Source of the DNA: Carya illinoinensis
Lineage: Eukaryota; Streptophyta; Magnoliopsida; Fagales; Juglandaceae
Assembly (NCBI RefSeq): GCF_018687715.1
Contig: NC_056752.1
Location: forward strand, 47,781,837-47,845,836
DNA: 64,000 nt
Reading direction: 5' to 3'
A program made the position numbers and the translations under genes. Positions 13,501 to 25,212 of this stretch are shown here, piece by piece; within the stretch, counting starts at the first letter, position 1; each line of letters starts with the position of its first letter. Below the pieces are notes generated by a model. The model was not told where the DNA came from, ran no database searches, and saw nothing but the letters and a program-made list of their open reading frames with translations.

Positions 13501-16500
13501 CCCATTCTATTGGGGTGTATAAGAGCATGAATTTTGATGAACCATTTCTTTATTGCTTAAGTAAGCAACAAAGGCACTAGATTGGTATTCTTTAGCATTG
13601 TCAGAACACAAATTGAGTTTTAATTTCTTTTCGAAAGTCTTTAAATATGGAAAGAAGTTCAGATCGTGTTTTCATCAGAAACAACCATGTCATACAAGAA
13701 TAGTTATCAACAAATGTAACGAAATACTGAAACTTGTTTGATACAATGTTAATTGGTCCCCATATCCGAGTGAACCAATGCAAAAGGACAAGATGTTCGA
13801 TTATCAACTCGAGGTACAAAAGACACACGATGGTGTTTACTAAGCTGACTTGCTTCACAAGGAAAGGGAGACACATTTCCAAAATTCCTAACTTGACGTT
13901 TCAAAAGAGAAAGATATGGGTATCTAAGGCGGCAATGCCATTAAAAAACGGATGATGATGAGGAAGTGAGGGCTCGAGTGGGTGACTGCTCGACATCAAG
14001 GTAATACTGACCACCAGCTTCATGCCCTATACCAATCTTCTTCCCCGTTTTGAGATCCTGAAAGATACATAAAGAGAGATAAAAGGTCACAGAATATTAA
14101 AGATTTTGAGTAATTTTACTAATAGACAACAAATTAAAGAAAAAACTAGGAGCATATAGAACAGATAAAAAGGATATAGAATCGGTGAGTTTGGTGGATC
14201 CAATGCCCGTAACTTTAACAAGAGAATCATTAGCAAGAGTAACACTTTTGGAAAATGACATAGTACCTAACTTAGATAAGGAATGAGACAAACCTGTCAG
14301 ATGTTCATTAGCTCCTGAATCGATGATCCATGGGTTTTGAATAGATGAGACAAGACATGCAGATGTTGTACCTGGTTGGGCAGGAGTAGCTTTGGAAGAT
14401 GAAGCCGCCCGTGTGACTACAAACTGATTATACTCATCTTTCGATATGCTAATCATCTCTAGAGTCAAGTTGGAACTCGTTGCTTGTGATGTAGCATCTT
14501 GTCAAATGGCCTGATTAGTGGACCCAAATGGTCTACCATGTAGATTCCAACAATAGTCCACCGAGTGATTAGTGCAACCACAATGGGTGAACTTACGAGA
14601 TTCATGAGCTCGAGTGTAGTTACCTCTGGCATTACATCCCCCACGTGCACCTCTACCACTTCGGCCTCTACGCCCACCAGGAGCAACATAGGAGGTAACT
14701 AAAGTAGATTTCTCATTATTCTGATCAGAGGATAACTGAGGTCCTTGTTCAGTTAATGTAGCTCGTTGAAATCGGGAGAACACGTTAGGAAATTAGGGAA
14801 GCTGTGGGTTTGCCAAAATTTGAGAGCACAACTACTCATACTCAGGTTTTAAGCCAACAAGAAACCGAACAACATTGAACTCTTCACGTTGTTTTAGCAT
14901 AGTTGAAACATCAGAAGTGATAGGTTGATAAATTTTGAGTTATTCACATATGCTCATCACTTGAGAATAATACTCTTCTAGGCCCAAAGTACCCTGTTCC
15001 AACGCAAAAAATTGTTGACACAACTTATAAATACGGATTGTGTTTCCAACACCCAAGTACATTTGTTTGAGATGCCTCCATATCTCTTGAGCAGTGTCAA
15101 AGTGTACTAAACTAGTACAAATATTAGGCTCAATACTAGCCAACATCAAAGAGCAGATTTAAGCATCTTCTTGCTTCCCATTCAGCAAATGTAGAACTAG
15201 TCAAGTCAGGCATTGGATCAACCAAGTGGGTACGTCTTCGCTTTCAAAAACATTTCAACAGATTTTGACCACAAGATATAGTTTTTTCCATTCAACTTCA
15301 CTGTAGTCATAGGCATATTAACGTTTGGTGCAATAGATAGTGACTCAAACTTAGCTGCCATGGAGAAAAGTATGAAAAAATGGATGAAAACTGAACAAAT
15401 ACAGGCTGGAAAATAGAAACCCAGCTTTAAAACCAAATCTTGGATCTGTATAGGTTGAAAACAGATTGTACCGGTTGAAACAAGCCATTTTCGTGTCTGA
15501 ACCGGCCTGTTTCGGGTTTGCACCGGCCCATATCGGGAATGAATTTTCCTGTATCGGGTTTGGCTGTATTGGGTTCAAAGAAAACTGAAAACCGAGAATA
15601 AGCTATCCTAACTAGGGATAAGGGAAGCAGGGTTACCGTATTCCTGTTACCAAACAGGTGCTATTCCATATAGGAATAGGCTCTTACTCTAGGTTGGGGG
15701 CATGCACAGTTGAGGATAGGATAGTGGAGACCTGCAACCAAATGTCCCGAGACTTCGAGTTCTGCTGGCGATAAACAGCCCTTCCGGTAGCTGATGGAGA
15801 TGGCGAACTCACCGGATATAACACCCTCTTGCCACCGGAAACACTTTGGAAAAGAAAAACTTCCGGCCAAAAAGAAAAAGGACGCACACATGGCCACTAA
15901 CCACCAAGCACCACCACTAACTCCATCGCACAACCACCACCAGAATACTCAAAGCTTTGGTACAATGAAGACAAAAACAGAGAGAGAAAAATACTTTTTT
16001 TGTATATTCATTGATTGCTTTCGGACTATACATATACATTCAATGACTATTATACCCTCATAACATACACTAATTACAACTATGTATTCTAAAAGAAAAA
16101 GAACCATTTTTTTCCAGTGCTTGTTCTCCTCCTTACTTACCATGGTAGAAGTTTCCTTTGTAACTATGGGTTCGTTTCTTCCTAGTGGCTCTATTCCATC
16201 CATTTATAGCGGTTAGGTTCACTGGAATTCCAGGGCAGGGTTATGATTATGAAAGGTGAGAAGAGATATCATACAAGTCAGACTATCTTTTGGTATGAAT
16301 ATTACCTGGTTGAAGTTGGGGCTTTTGGCCATATTTTCAGGAATCTATAGTTTAAAGCCCTATTGTTTTTAGCACAAGTAGTTTTTATGCCAGATCAAAA
16401 AACTTCTTGACTGAATGGTCCATGTTATGTGCTTTAAAATTTTTGCGAATATTTGTATGTCTATTTCATTGCTTTAAATCCATTGTCCTGCTTCCACAGA

Positions 16501-19421
16501 GGGTCCAGTGCTTGAAGAAGAAATTTTATTACCATTTTCAAGATTATGCAGACTTGATTATCTGGAAGGTAGGTTCGTAAGAGCACATGTTCATGCTGTT
16601 CTTTTGCGACATTAATTAAATGTGAATATCACTTGCACATTTGAAATTGAAGATCTAACGTAAAAAGTTGTTTATACACCACTCTTTGACAGGTACAATT
16701 CTTGGACCGGCACCACCTGCTAATCAAGTTTGGTAGTGTGGATGGAGGGGTGAGGCTTTCTTCTTTCTATTATTCTGGTTTATATCACTTGAACCCCCTG
16801 CCTCTCACGTGGGGCTCCAAAATACTCTGATGACTACTCTCTCTTTGGAAGATAAAACAGGACTACTCTGGGGAATGAGCCTTTCAGCCGGACATTTCTG
16901 TGATTCACTAGATACAATCACATCATCATGGCTGTGATGGATATTTACATCATTCTTTGCTTTTTGCTGGGAAAGCCTTCCTTTCTTGCGTCCACCCATG
17001 AGGGCATGTGGGAAGGGTCCATAATTCTATTAAGAATTTGCCCTCTTTTGTATAACGGATCATAAGTGGGGTCAATAAATTGAGTCAAGAATCTTTAATT
17101 TCTATAAGAGTCGAGTGTTATGTCAAAAATGATGTGCCTCATTTAATTCCACTTTAGGGAAAATTCATAATTTCAATAACATACACAGTTATTTTGATAT
17201 ATTCACAACTCCCAATTCTATGTGATCAGAGATCTGTTCACAATTCCCATTCAATGGGATAATTGATCGTCAATTGAATTTTTTCTATAATCTGAGTTAT
17301 GGATTTGAAGATAAACTAATGGATGTTGATATATATATGTATCAATGCCTGCATGCCCACGCAAATGGAAGATCTTTTAGGCTCTCAAGTCATCTAGTCT
17401 TTAGCCTAATCACTGGTCAGTTAAGCCTATTATGAAAAAAAGTTTTATGATGTTCATGGTGGCTCTGGGAGCTTTCAAGTGATACCCACTTAAGTTGACA
17501 GTGGTGAAGCTTATTGTCTTGCAGAGTCCTAAGAATCAAGGTTATTGAAGTCTTTCTAAGAATAAGCAATGTGCTATTTATTGGAAACTGTTAATTTCTG
17601 GTGGTTGTCCTCGTTTGCAACTTCAGGTGTCGCGAAATGCTGATCAGCACCCAGCTTTTTTTGCTGTATATAACATGGAGACAACTGACATCATTGCATT
17701 TTATCAGGTAATTTTATGGCCAAGTCGTGCTTATCAAGTAGAACATGCTTCTTCTTTTTTTTCCTGGAAGATATAATATTTTTAAACTGGAATATTTCTA
17801 TCTTTTACAGAATTCTCCGGAGGAGCTCTATCTCTTATTTGAGCAGTTCTGTGACCACTTCCATGCGACATCAAGAAATTCTTTGTCTATGAATTTTGTT
17901 TCATCTCACTCAAATAACATTCATGCTCTGGAACAACTAAGATGTGTAAAAAATAAAGCAAGCAGCTCTTCACAGGTGAAGTTTCTCTTTAGCACTTGCT
18001 TGTAAAGATATTTTACACGGTATACTTCAGGAACCTGTTTTCTATCTATAGGGCATGAGAACAAGTTTGATCCGTGGCTCTTTTGGCCTCATAGTCTGTA
18101 GCTTTGTCACATAACCTCATATCTCATCATCTAAGGAATTCTGCAGTTTGTGAAGAAGATGCTGAGCTCGTCTTTGCCTTACAGTTGTCAGTCACAGAGT
18201 CCTTCTCCCTATTTTGACCAATCTCTCTTTCGGTTTGATGAAAAGGTTTGATCAAAAACCTATTGTAATTTTTTCTTTCTGTGCTACTAGGTACCCAGTA
18301 TTTGTGCATGTTTGGGGTTGCGGTGGATAATATAGCTTTTTGTTTTTGGGCTTTTAGTTGTAAAGAAGCTCTACTATTAAAAGGTGCTTTACCGTTTGAT
18401 AACCATGCCTAAAACACTTTCAAACATGTTCCATTTGTTTGGAAACAATATAAAAAAGTGATATTTGATGTAGAAATGATATAAAAGGTCATTTGAGGTA
18501 GTGTCATGCGTGTGATAGATTAGTGGTCAAAGATGTGATAATCTTAAAGTTAGGTAGGTATTTTTGCCCATTGAAAGTTTTCTTTAAAAAGGAATTACGT
18601 TTCACTTTATCTAGAAAAACACATTTGAGAAAAAACGTTTTAATATGTAACGTACTTTTTAGTTGTTTTTAGGTTAAAAAGTACTTTAATACGTAACAAC
18701 CCAATTTCATCATTAAAGAGCTTTTGAGGCTATTTAAGCAGTTTTTATGACCCTTAACGCAACCCCAAACAAGCCCTTTGTTTGGTAATGGTATGTTGAA
18801 GATGAAGCTCATCGGACTTTATTAGCAATTTTTCTCTCCTTAAGTTGTTACAATGCAATTTTTGGTTATGCATTTAAAAATTTATTTACTGGGGTTTTCT
18901 CCATTTTAACTGTCCTGCTGTTGCAGCTGATTTCTGCTACGAACCGGCATAGGCAGTCAACAGACCATCCAATCAAGTTTATTTTAAGAAGGCAACCATA
19001 TTCCCTTAAATTTAAGATCAAAACAGGTATATGTCTTTGCTTTTGGTATTTGGACGATCCACAGGTAAAATATGAACTGGACGATCCACAGTTCATATTT
19101 TAGGGAGTGGTATTTGAATCAACAGGCAAAGGTTTTTCCTTTTGGTATTAATTATTTTTTCCTTGTCCTTGTTCACTTAGACCATCATCATGAGAGTTGG
19201 CGTAAATTCATATTTCTGTAATACCTGTGAGTTGAGTTTTGGATCATGCAAACAATAATGATTCCCTGGCTTTTTCTTTAGGTCCTGAAGCTGGTAATAC
19301 GGATGGTCGGACAAAGAAGATCTCTTCATTCTTGTTCCATCCAATACTACCTCTCGTTCTCTCCATTCAGCATACTTTGTTCTTGCAGCCGTCAGTTTTG
19401 AATATTCATTTCCGGAGATGA
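7501..19421 (+). CDS. DET1: DET1 (DE-ETIOLATED 1), light-signalling repressor, 537 aa
   Basis: Eleven exons join in frame: 7501-7572, 8736-9163, 9273-9501, 10235-10408, 16500-16568, 16693-16749, 17627-17707, 17811-17975, 18147-18245, 18927-19026 and 19282-19421. They total 1614 nt, close to the roughly 543 aa usual for plant DET1. Recognisable blocks include the N-terminal RQICTPAPGTS, YENLVPSCT, GVFLYDDLLA, FLDRHHLLIKFGSVDGG, NMETTDIIAFYQ and the C-terminal NIHFRR end. DET1 works in the nucleus in the COP10-DDB1-DET1 (CDD) complex, linked to CUL4 ubiquitin ligase, and represses photomorphogenesis; this is family knowledge. The start was chosen because MF opens the family's first block, although the frame stays open upstream to 7306. 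Intron 3 uses a GC donor (CAG, then GCAAGT at 9502). Intron 4 (10409-16499, 6.1 kb) holds an antisense copia element. No stop or frameshift is seen, so the gene looks intact. Confidence 0.97.
8019..8033. repeat. Micro-insertion with 20-bp direct repeats in DET1 intron 1
   Basis: A 20-bp sequence at 7999-8018 is repeated exactly at 8034-8053. The 15 bases between them are a short T run followed by GGTAAGT. This looks like a very short retroposed tail flanked by its target-site duplication, read on the minus strand as ACTTACC plus poly-A. Confidence 0.5.
11117..11245 (-). repeat. Copia 3' LTR (left copy)
   Basis: 129 bp, starting TGAAGAC and ending TTCTAACA on the plus strand, so it runs TGTTAGAA...TCTTCA in element orientation. 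It pairs with 15966-16094 at about 94% identity by eye. Confidence 0.85.
11250..15361 (-). pseudogene. Broken copia gag-pol
   Basis: Gag begins at 15361 (MAAKFESL) and includes a KLNGKNYILWS block. A zinc knuckle-like segment (THCGCTNHSVDYC, first cysteine lost) lies near 14590. The protease DSGA motif lies near 14320. Integrase core and GYSRTQKGY-type segments span 13880-13100. RT blocks lie at 12580-12390 and 12420-12130, and the RNase H/TKPL end near 11260. The catalytic RT aspartate in the QLDVKNAFL block reads N, and the YVDD box reads HVDD. The frame is broken many times by stops and shifts, so the element cannot encode its own enzymes. A 600-bp leader separates gag from the 5' LTR. Confidence 0.88.
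15966..16094 (-). repeat. Copia 5' LTR (right copy)
   Basis: Direct repeat of 11117-11245. The outer end has lost the terminal CA signature (AAAA instead of AACA), which may be why no target-site duplication is apparent. Nothing else is seen between this LTR and DET1 exon 5 at 16500. Confidence 0.82.
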
Positions 19422-19707
19422 AGCTTCTTATTTTGTAGACAGCCTTTTAGCGAGATTGTAGATTAAATTGAGGAAATGCGTATTTTTATTCTGAAATTGT
19501 ACAATAAAAATAATATACAGTCAGAGATTGCAGTTGAATGCTTGAACCACTGTCCTAAAACATTCATTAACCACTCTTAACCTTGCAACGAGGAATCATT
19601 GATAAGAGTGGTTTTTCCTACCTCTAATATATATATATTTTTTGATAAGTGACTAGTTCTACCCACACCCCCGGGACGGGCGTGCCAGTCCTGCCCATAT
19701 ATTGGGG
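19422..19707 (+). other. DET1 3' region and flank of the hAT insertion
   Basis: The probable DET1 3'UTR runs past 19510, with AATAAA-like motifs (ACAATAAAAATAAT) near 19500. From about 19625 a T run plus GATAAGT leads into GC-rich sequence. The 8 bases at 19700-19707 (TATTGGGG) are the left target duplication of the hAT element. Confidence 0.5.
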
Positions 19708-20308
19708 TAGGGGTGCTACCCACACCATACGGTGCGGGGTAGACACCCCCCCCCCGGGGCATGGGGTGGATGGGGTAAATCTCCCCCGTCCCCCGCTCCA
19801 GGTGTGCGGGGGCGGGGTACCCCATCTCGCATGACGGGGTACAGGGTGGGAGGCAATCCGTCCGGCCCCCGCACCCCCCTTCTGTGCCTTGGGCCTAGGA
19901 GCATTTTTTGGGCCGAAAATGGCCCAGAAGCAATTTCTAGGCCATTTTGGGCCCAGAAACCTCAGCCATAGGCCAAAATGACCCACAAATATGTATTTTT
20001 GGCTCAAAAAAAGTTTGTAGGTCATTTTCATTTTTCAGCCCATAAAATTATAAGTAAAAAGGAAAAAAAAATTAAAAACAAGATTAAAAAAAAAAAGTGT
20101 TATGAATAGTAATTGATTTTATGGCTAATAAAAGTTACTAGTCTAAGAGTCTAATACGTAATAAACTAATAATAATAACTAAGTTATTACAAAATTGAAA
20201 GGCTAAATAATTACAAAATTACAAACATAAAAGTGTCCAAAGGACATTGTATCAACATTACAAATTATTGAATACAAAATTCGAACAAATAATTAAAAAT
20301 TAAATATT

Positions 20309-22615
20309 CTAAAGAGACTTGTCAGCTGTGGCTTGTCTTTGAGTCAAGGGGTGTGACAGTTGGGGCAGCCCGGGCTTGAGCACATTTTTATGTTGCAGAG
20401 GTGCTAGCGTCTCACGTGTTACTACAAAAATTAATATTAAAATTAATAACGATGAAATGGAAATGAATATAAAAAAATTAAAATAATAAAATAAAAAACA
20501 TTTACCAGGTGGTCCAAATCTAGACTGATCACCACCCTCATCGGTCTCCTTAAAATCTAAAATATCCGGAACATGAATATCCTTTCCTATCGTCCAACTC
20601 TGTGTGCATATCAATGCCTCTACAGTTGTAGGAGACAATAAACTACAGAAAGAATCCAATATACGACCTCCGGTACTAAAGGTTGACTCTGAGGCAACAG
20701 TGCTAATAGGGATGGCCAAAATACAGCGGGCAATCTCAGAAATGATGGGATATTTCTTTGAGGCATTCTTCCACCATCCTAATATATCGAAATGATCATT
20801 ATCATCTTGGACCATATCCGCTGACAAATAGTTGTCTAACTCAGAAACGACCTCCGTAGATTAATGGACTAGTGTGGGATTCTGTGCGAGGGTCTTAGTC
20901 CACGGCATTCTGCGCTTCTTTGTAGGAGGCCCGGTGACGGTGTCTGTAGAAGGCGTTGGGGTCGGTGTATGTGTCTTCGATGTAGTACCATCCTTAATTG
21001 CCATAAACTCGTCATACAATTTTTTCAGGGTATCTCGGGCCAATTCACCAATAATTTTCAGTCCATACCTGATCGTAAACAAGTCTCAACCCATATAACA
21101 AGCCTGAAACTTTCAGACGGAGATCAAGAATAACAGCCACATATAAGAAAATATTCATTCTAGTCAAATCTCTCCAATACTTGTCATATTTTAGTATCAT
21201 GCTCACTGCCATCCCCCTCATCCTTTCACTGGAACCCCTACGCATATCTTATAATTATTCTTTTACCCTACATATTTGTTGACAAAACCCATGAGATGTA
21301 GGGTACAAAGAACCAGATATATTCAATGTGACATCATAAAATAATCCAAGAAAATCAACAAAAGTAGAAACTACTACCCAATTATCATCATTAGGCTTTC
21401 GTGATCCACCGTGCTCATCAAAGTATTTGACATATTGGATGTCTTCATCACCCAATAATTGAAAGGCTGCCTTATATTCTTGGGCCGCCTCCAACATCAA
21501 GAAGGTTGAGTTCCATCTGGTAGGCACATCAATACAAAGACCATTCTTCGATGTTATGCCCGCAGCCTTTGCAGCAATTTTGAATTTCTCCAATCTAGAA
21601 GGAGAAGACCTCACCCATTTCACAGCCATTCTAACTCGTGCAACCGAGTCATCAACATCTTTCAACCCCTCAGTCACAATTAAATTCAAAATACGTGCAG
21701 CACATCTAACATGCAAGTATTCACCACCCAAGAATGTCTTATTTGCATATTTAAGATAATTCTTTAGATACCCCAATGCGATATCATTAGACGATGCATT
21801 ATCAACTGACAAAGACAAAACTTTTTCCAACCCCCACTCCTTTATTGCGGCCACCAAGACTTTCCCAATCGTCTCACCCTTATGATCAGTTATTTGACAA
21901 AATTTAATAATTTTTTTGTGCAGAACCTAATCAGCATCAACAAAATGCACAGTCAACGACATGTAATTCATATTTTGGATTGAAGTCCAAGTATCGGTAG
22001 TGAGGCAAACTACCAAACCCGCCAATTGGCCCCTCAAAACATCTTTGTCACGGAGGTACATCTTCTTAATATCCTTGCCACAGTGTGATGAGAAGAAAGT
22101 ACAAATCTCGGTTCCAACTCTTAGACAAACTCTTGGAACCCTTTACCCTCCACAAACTGAAAAGGCAGCTCGTCCATGACAATCATACGAACTAACATTC
22201 TTCTACACTCATCGGGATTATACTTCGTATACCCCTTCAATGTTGGCACCCCGGCCCCACTACTCCCATCCGCCATTTTAAAATCTAGTCTAGATTGACC
22301 CTTCTCTAATAAGGATTTTAAAATTGGACTCTTCTTGCATTGTTCCTCTAGATGGACTTTCAGCTGGGATGTACCATGTTTCCTATAGTGAAATCCATAC
22401 ATTTTTCCACAGTGCTTACATTTAGCTTGTGGGTTGTTCGGGTCACCACCCTCTAGTTTGGTAAAGTGTTGCCAAACTATGGATACAGGTTTCTTGCCCT
22501 GTGTGGGCTTCGGAGCAGGGCAATGTGTACTCGTTATAGGGGTAGGAGTAGGGTTAGTTTCTGGGGTAGGGGTGTTGGCTGAGGAAGGCGAGTTATCACT
22601 GAACTCCGAAGACAT
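20309..22615 (-). pseudogene. hAT transposase (BED finger, hATC), inactivated
   Basis: The N-terminal exon region (22615-22121) has a Pro/Thr-rich start. A BED zinc finger follows, with W-x-HF, CKHCGKMY and H-x4-H/C spacing, and then a RICESLEEPER-like MDELPFQFVEG block. The catalytic RNase H-like core (TDTWTS, SVDNASSND, CAARILNLIV, VPTRWNSTF) runs from about 22000 to 21250. The C-terminal hATC dimerisation block (ILAIPISTVASESTFSTGGRILD) lies near 20700. Breaks seen are a frameshift after the FVEGKGFQEFV segment (about 22121), a TAG in place of a Trp codon near 21927, and tandem stops near 21255. A short final exon may end at 20309 after a GTAAAT donor. The product cannot be full length. 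Confidence 0.85.
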
Positions 22616-23236
22616 TCCTGATTCTCCAACAAAAAATAAAAAAAAAATTCAAAATGCAATCCAACACAATCAGGGCAAACTGCATACAAAACCAAATACA
22701 TCAAAAAAATAATTGGGTTTCGGATTGGAACTCCAATCTGGGGTTCCAATCCGAAACCCGACAATCAAATTAGGGTCCCAATCCGAAATCCTAACCCCTA
22801 AATTGATTTAGGGGTTAGGGTTTCAATGAAATTTACAAAAAAAAAAAAAACAATCCAATGAAATCCGAAAAAAACCCAATCTGAAACAATCACACGAATC
22901 CATAGCACACAATTCACAAATCCCATCCTCCATCTCCGATTCAACCCCATCCTTCCTTCAATCTCCGATCAAAACTCAAAAAATTTAAAAATCAACGGAG
23001 AAAAAATAAAGAGGAGGAGAAAATTTATCGTGCGTCCGGCGTCGTGTGTCGTGCGAGAGAGAGGGAGGAGGGAATACGGCGTGCGGCGGCCGGACTGGTT
23101 GCGAGAGGGAGGAGGGAACACGAGGGCGTCGACGGGAGTGGATTTCGTGCAAGTGCGAAGGCCGAAGGGGGACTCGGGAGGGGAGGGGACCGGGGTGGGG
23201 GGGGGGGGGGGAATGGGATCGGGGGTGTTAGGGTTA

Positions 23237-23284
23237 AACTTAACCCATTAATGAAACGGCGCCGTTTCATTAATGGGTTAAGTT
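23237..23284. repeat. 48-bp perfect palindrome inside the hAT 5' end
   Basis: The two 24-bp arms are exact reverse complements with no spacer. The centre falls in CGGCGCCG between 23260 and 23261. It is followed by a (TA)-rich run to 23332. Its place between the transposase start and the GC-rich terminus suggests a subterminal structural element of the transposon. Confidence 0.9.
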
Positions 23285-23516
23285 ATTATATATATATATA
23301 ATATATAATATATTATATTATATATATATAACCGGTGCGGGGCGGAGGAAAAATGGACCGGGGGGAGTCCGTTTCCGTCCCCCGCCTCCATTGGGTAGGG
23401 CTATACGGGCCGGGGGGCCCCTCCCCGGCCCTAACCGGTGCGGACGCCCCGCCCCGCCCTATGCGGGGGCGGGGCGAATGGGGCAGCGGGTTCCGGGGCC
23501 CCGCTGCCCACCCCTA

Positions 23517-25212
23517 TATCGGGGTAGGGGCAGTTTGGGCTCTCAAATCCAGGCATTGCCCCTTGTGGACGGTTGGCCCAATCTGGAGGACGGATTGGCC
23601 TTCCAGTCATGGCTTGAGAAATCGGATTCAGGAAATGATCGATTCAATAAATCGGGTGATTCATGATAATTTTGAATTAAATATTTTAATATTAATAAAA
23701 AGTATTAAAAATTATATTTAATACAATTCAAACATTTTATCTAATGTATAAAAGAATATAAAATATAAATTTATTGATTAGTTTCAATAAAAATATAATA
23801 TTAATCTAAATAATTTTAATAAATATGTAATTTGTGTATTTAACCTCAATAGTATTGGTCGACAGTTTGTTGCCTTATATATAAAAAAATATAAAGACAA
23901 TTAAGTTATAAACACATGACAAATATAATATTTTCTGCACAACTATAAATTTAATAGAAAATGTTCATTCATCTCTTTAATTTTTTTGTTCAACTAAAAA
24001 AAATATAAAACTATATTTTGTCTTTTAATTTTTCTATAATTCTTATTGAATAGAATGATGAAAAAGTTAATATAGGTTTAGTTCAATCATAGTTCTATAT
24101 AAAAAAGTAAAAGAAAAATTCTAGTTGTCAAACAACTTAAAAATAAATTCAATTTTTCTATCAAAAATAAATAAATACAAATTTGAAATCAATTCAAAAT
24201 AGTTTAAAATCGGCTAGAATCGGTTTGAATTGATCGATTGAAGCAGTTTAGTAAATGATTCAAAATATTCACTAAAATTAGTTCGATATCTTATTTATTC
24301 AATTTGAATTGAATCGTTTATTCGAGCCTTACTTCTAGTCCATCCTCCACCATGTCTAACACTACATTTTTTTTTTTAAATAAAAAATCACACAAAGCAA
24401 AATTACAAACTTACCAATCTTATAAATCCAAACAAAAGCCAAAATATACGCAACAAATTAGACAAATATCATAAAATCCAACAAAAAATAAAAACAAACT
24501 TACGAAATTATAGATCAATTTAAAGAAATAAACAAAACCTAATAATTGGCGAATCACATAGATTTGAAGATTTGTGCACAAACCCATGGCCCACGGTTGC
24601 AATCATGGGTCATACAGATCTTCAAAAATCTATGGGCAGATCTATATGGCCCATTGTCACGGTCGTGAGTCATTAAACTCACAGACCTGTCACCGCGTCA
24701 CCCACGATCACAACCGCGAGTTAAAAGAAAGGAATAAGAGAAGATGGAGGAGAATATAATTGAGATACAAGAGAGGATGGTGACTGGCAGTCTGGCACCA
24801 AGGCATGAGAGCCAGAAAGGAAGGGGGAGAATAGAACATAAGAGAAGAGGGGGATAGTGGCTGAGAAGTGGGAATGTGAGAAATGAGATGAGAGAGAGAA
24901 AAAAGTAATATTTATAATTAGAGTTTTGTCTTAAAATGATGCTATTTTAAAATACTCAAAACGACGTAGTTTCATTATAAATCTGTTTATATATATATAT
25001 ATATACACACACCCACATGTATATTATATATTAAATAGATGCGATCGGATGGGGTATCTCAGGCGGGCCTGGGCTAAGTTTGGGCCCATCCTCGGTACCT
25101 TCTAAATATGCGGGAATCCACCCACACGCCGTCCTAACGAACTGTGCCCATCGTCTGCCCCAGGGGCTGGATGTTGGGGGGTGGATGGATAGCAAGGCCC
25201 CGCCCACCCATA
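23517..25212. other. AT-rich spacer with a second GC-rich hAT-like terminus
   Basis: 23600-24560 is AT-rich with no coding signal. At 25040-25212 a GC-rich block ends in CACCCATA (25205-25212), resembling the CACCCCTA end of the neighbouring hAT. It is preceded by ACGACGTAGTTTCAT near 24960, similar to the sequence beside the palindrome. I read it as the 5' remnant of a related hAT; no matching second end or target duplication was found. Confidence 0.4.

Larger units (their letters stand above)
11117..16094 (-). mobile_element. Degenerate Ty1-copia LTR retrotransposon in DET1 intron 4
   Basis: About 129-bp direct repeats at 11117-11245 and 15966-16094 flank an internal region on the minus strand. 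Its order is gag, zinc knuckle, protease, integrase, reverse transcriptase and RNase H, which defines Ty1-copia. The purine-rich AGAGGGAG tract abuts the left repeat (the element's 3' LTR), as expected for a polypurine tract. A primer-binding-like GGTACCAAAGC lies next to the right repeat. I could not find a matching target-site duplication. The two LTRs differ at about 8 of 129 positions, so the insertion is not recent. It lies antisense to DET1 and explains the unusual length of that intron. Confidence 0.9.
19708..23516 (-). mobile_element. hAT DNA transposon with 8-bp target duplication
   Basis: The element starts TAGGGGTG at 19708 and ends CACCCCTA at 23516, an 8-bp perfect terminal inverted repeat. 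It is flanked by TATTGGGG (19700-19707) and TATCGGGG (23517-23524), an 8-bp target duplication with one mismatch, as hAT elements make. Both subterminal regions (about 19708-19870 and 23330-23516) are strongly GC-rich, with repeated GGGGC/CCGG motifs on an otherwise AT-rich background. Inside lies a broken BED-type transposase on the minus strand. The intact termini suggest moderate age and possible mobilisation in trans. Confidence 0.88.

Noticed and set aside
15661..15933. 90-codon ORF in the copia leader
   Set aside because: It lies between the LTR and gag of a degenerate element. No known copia leader protein matches, so it is probably chance.
23025..23721. Several overlapping GC-rich ORFs
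   Set aside because: All frames are open because the hAT subterminal region is GC-rich. None shows domain features.
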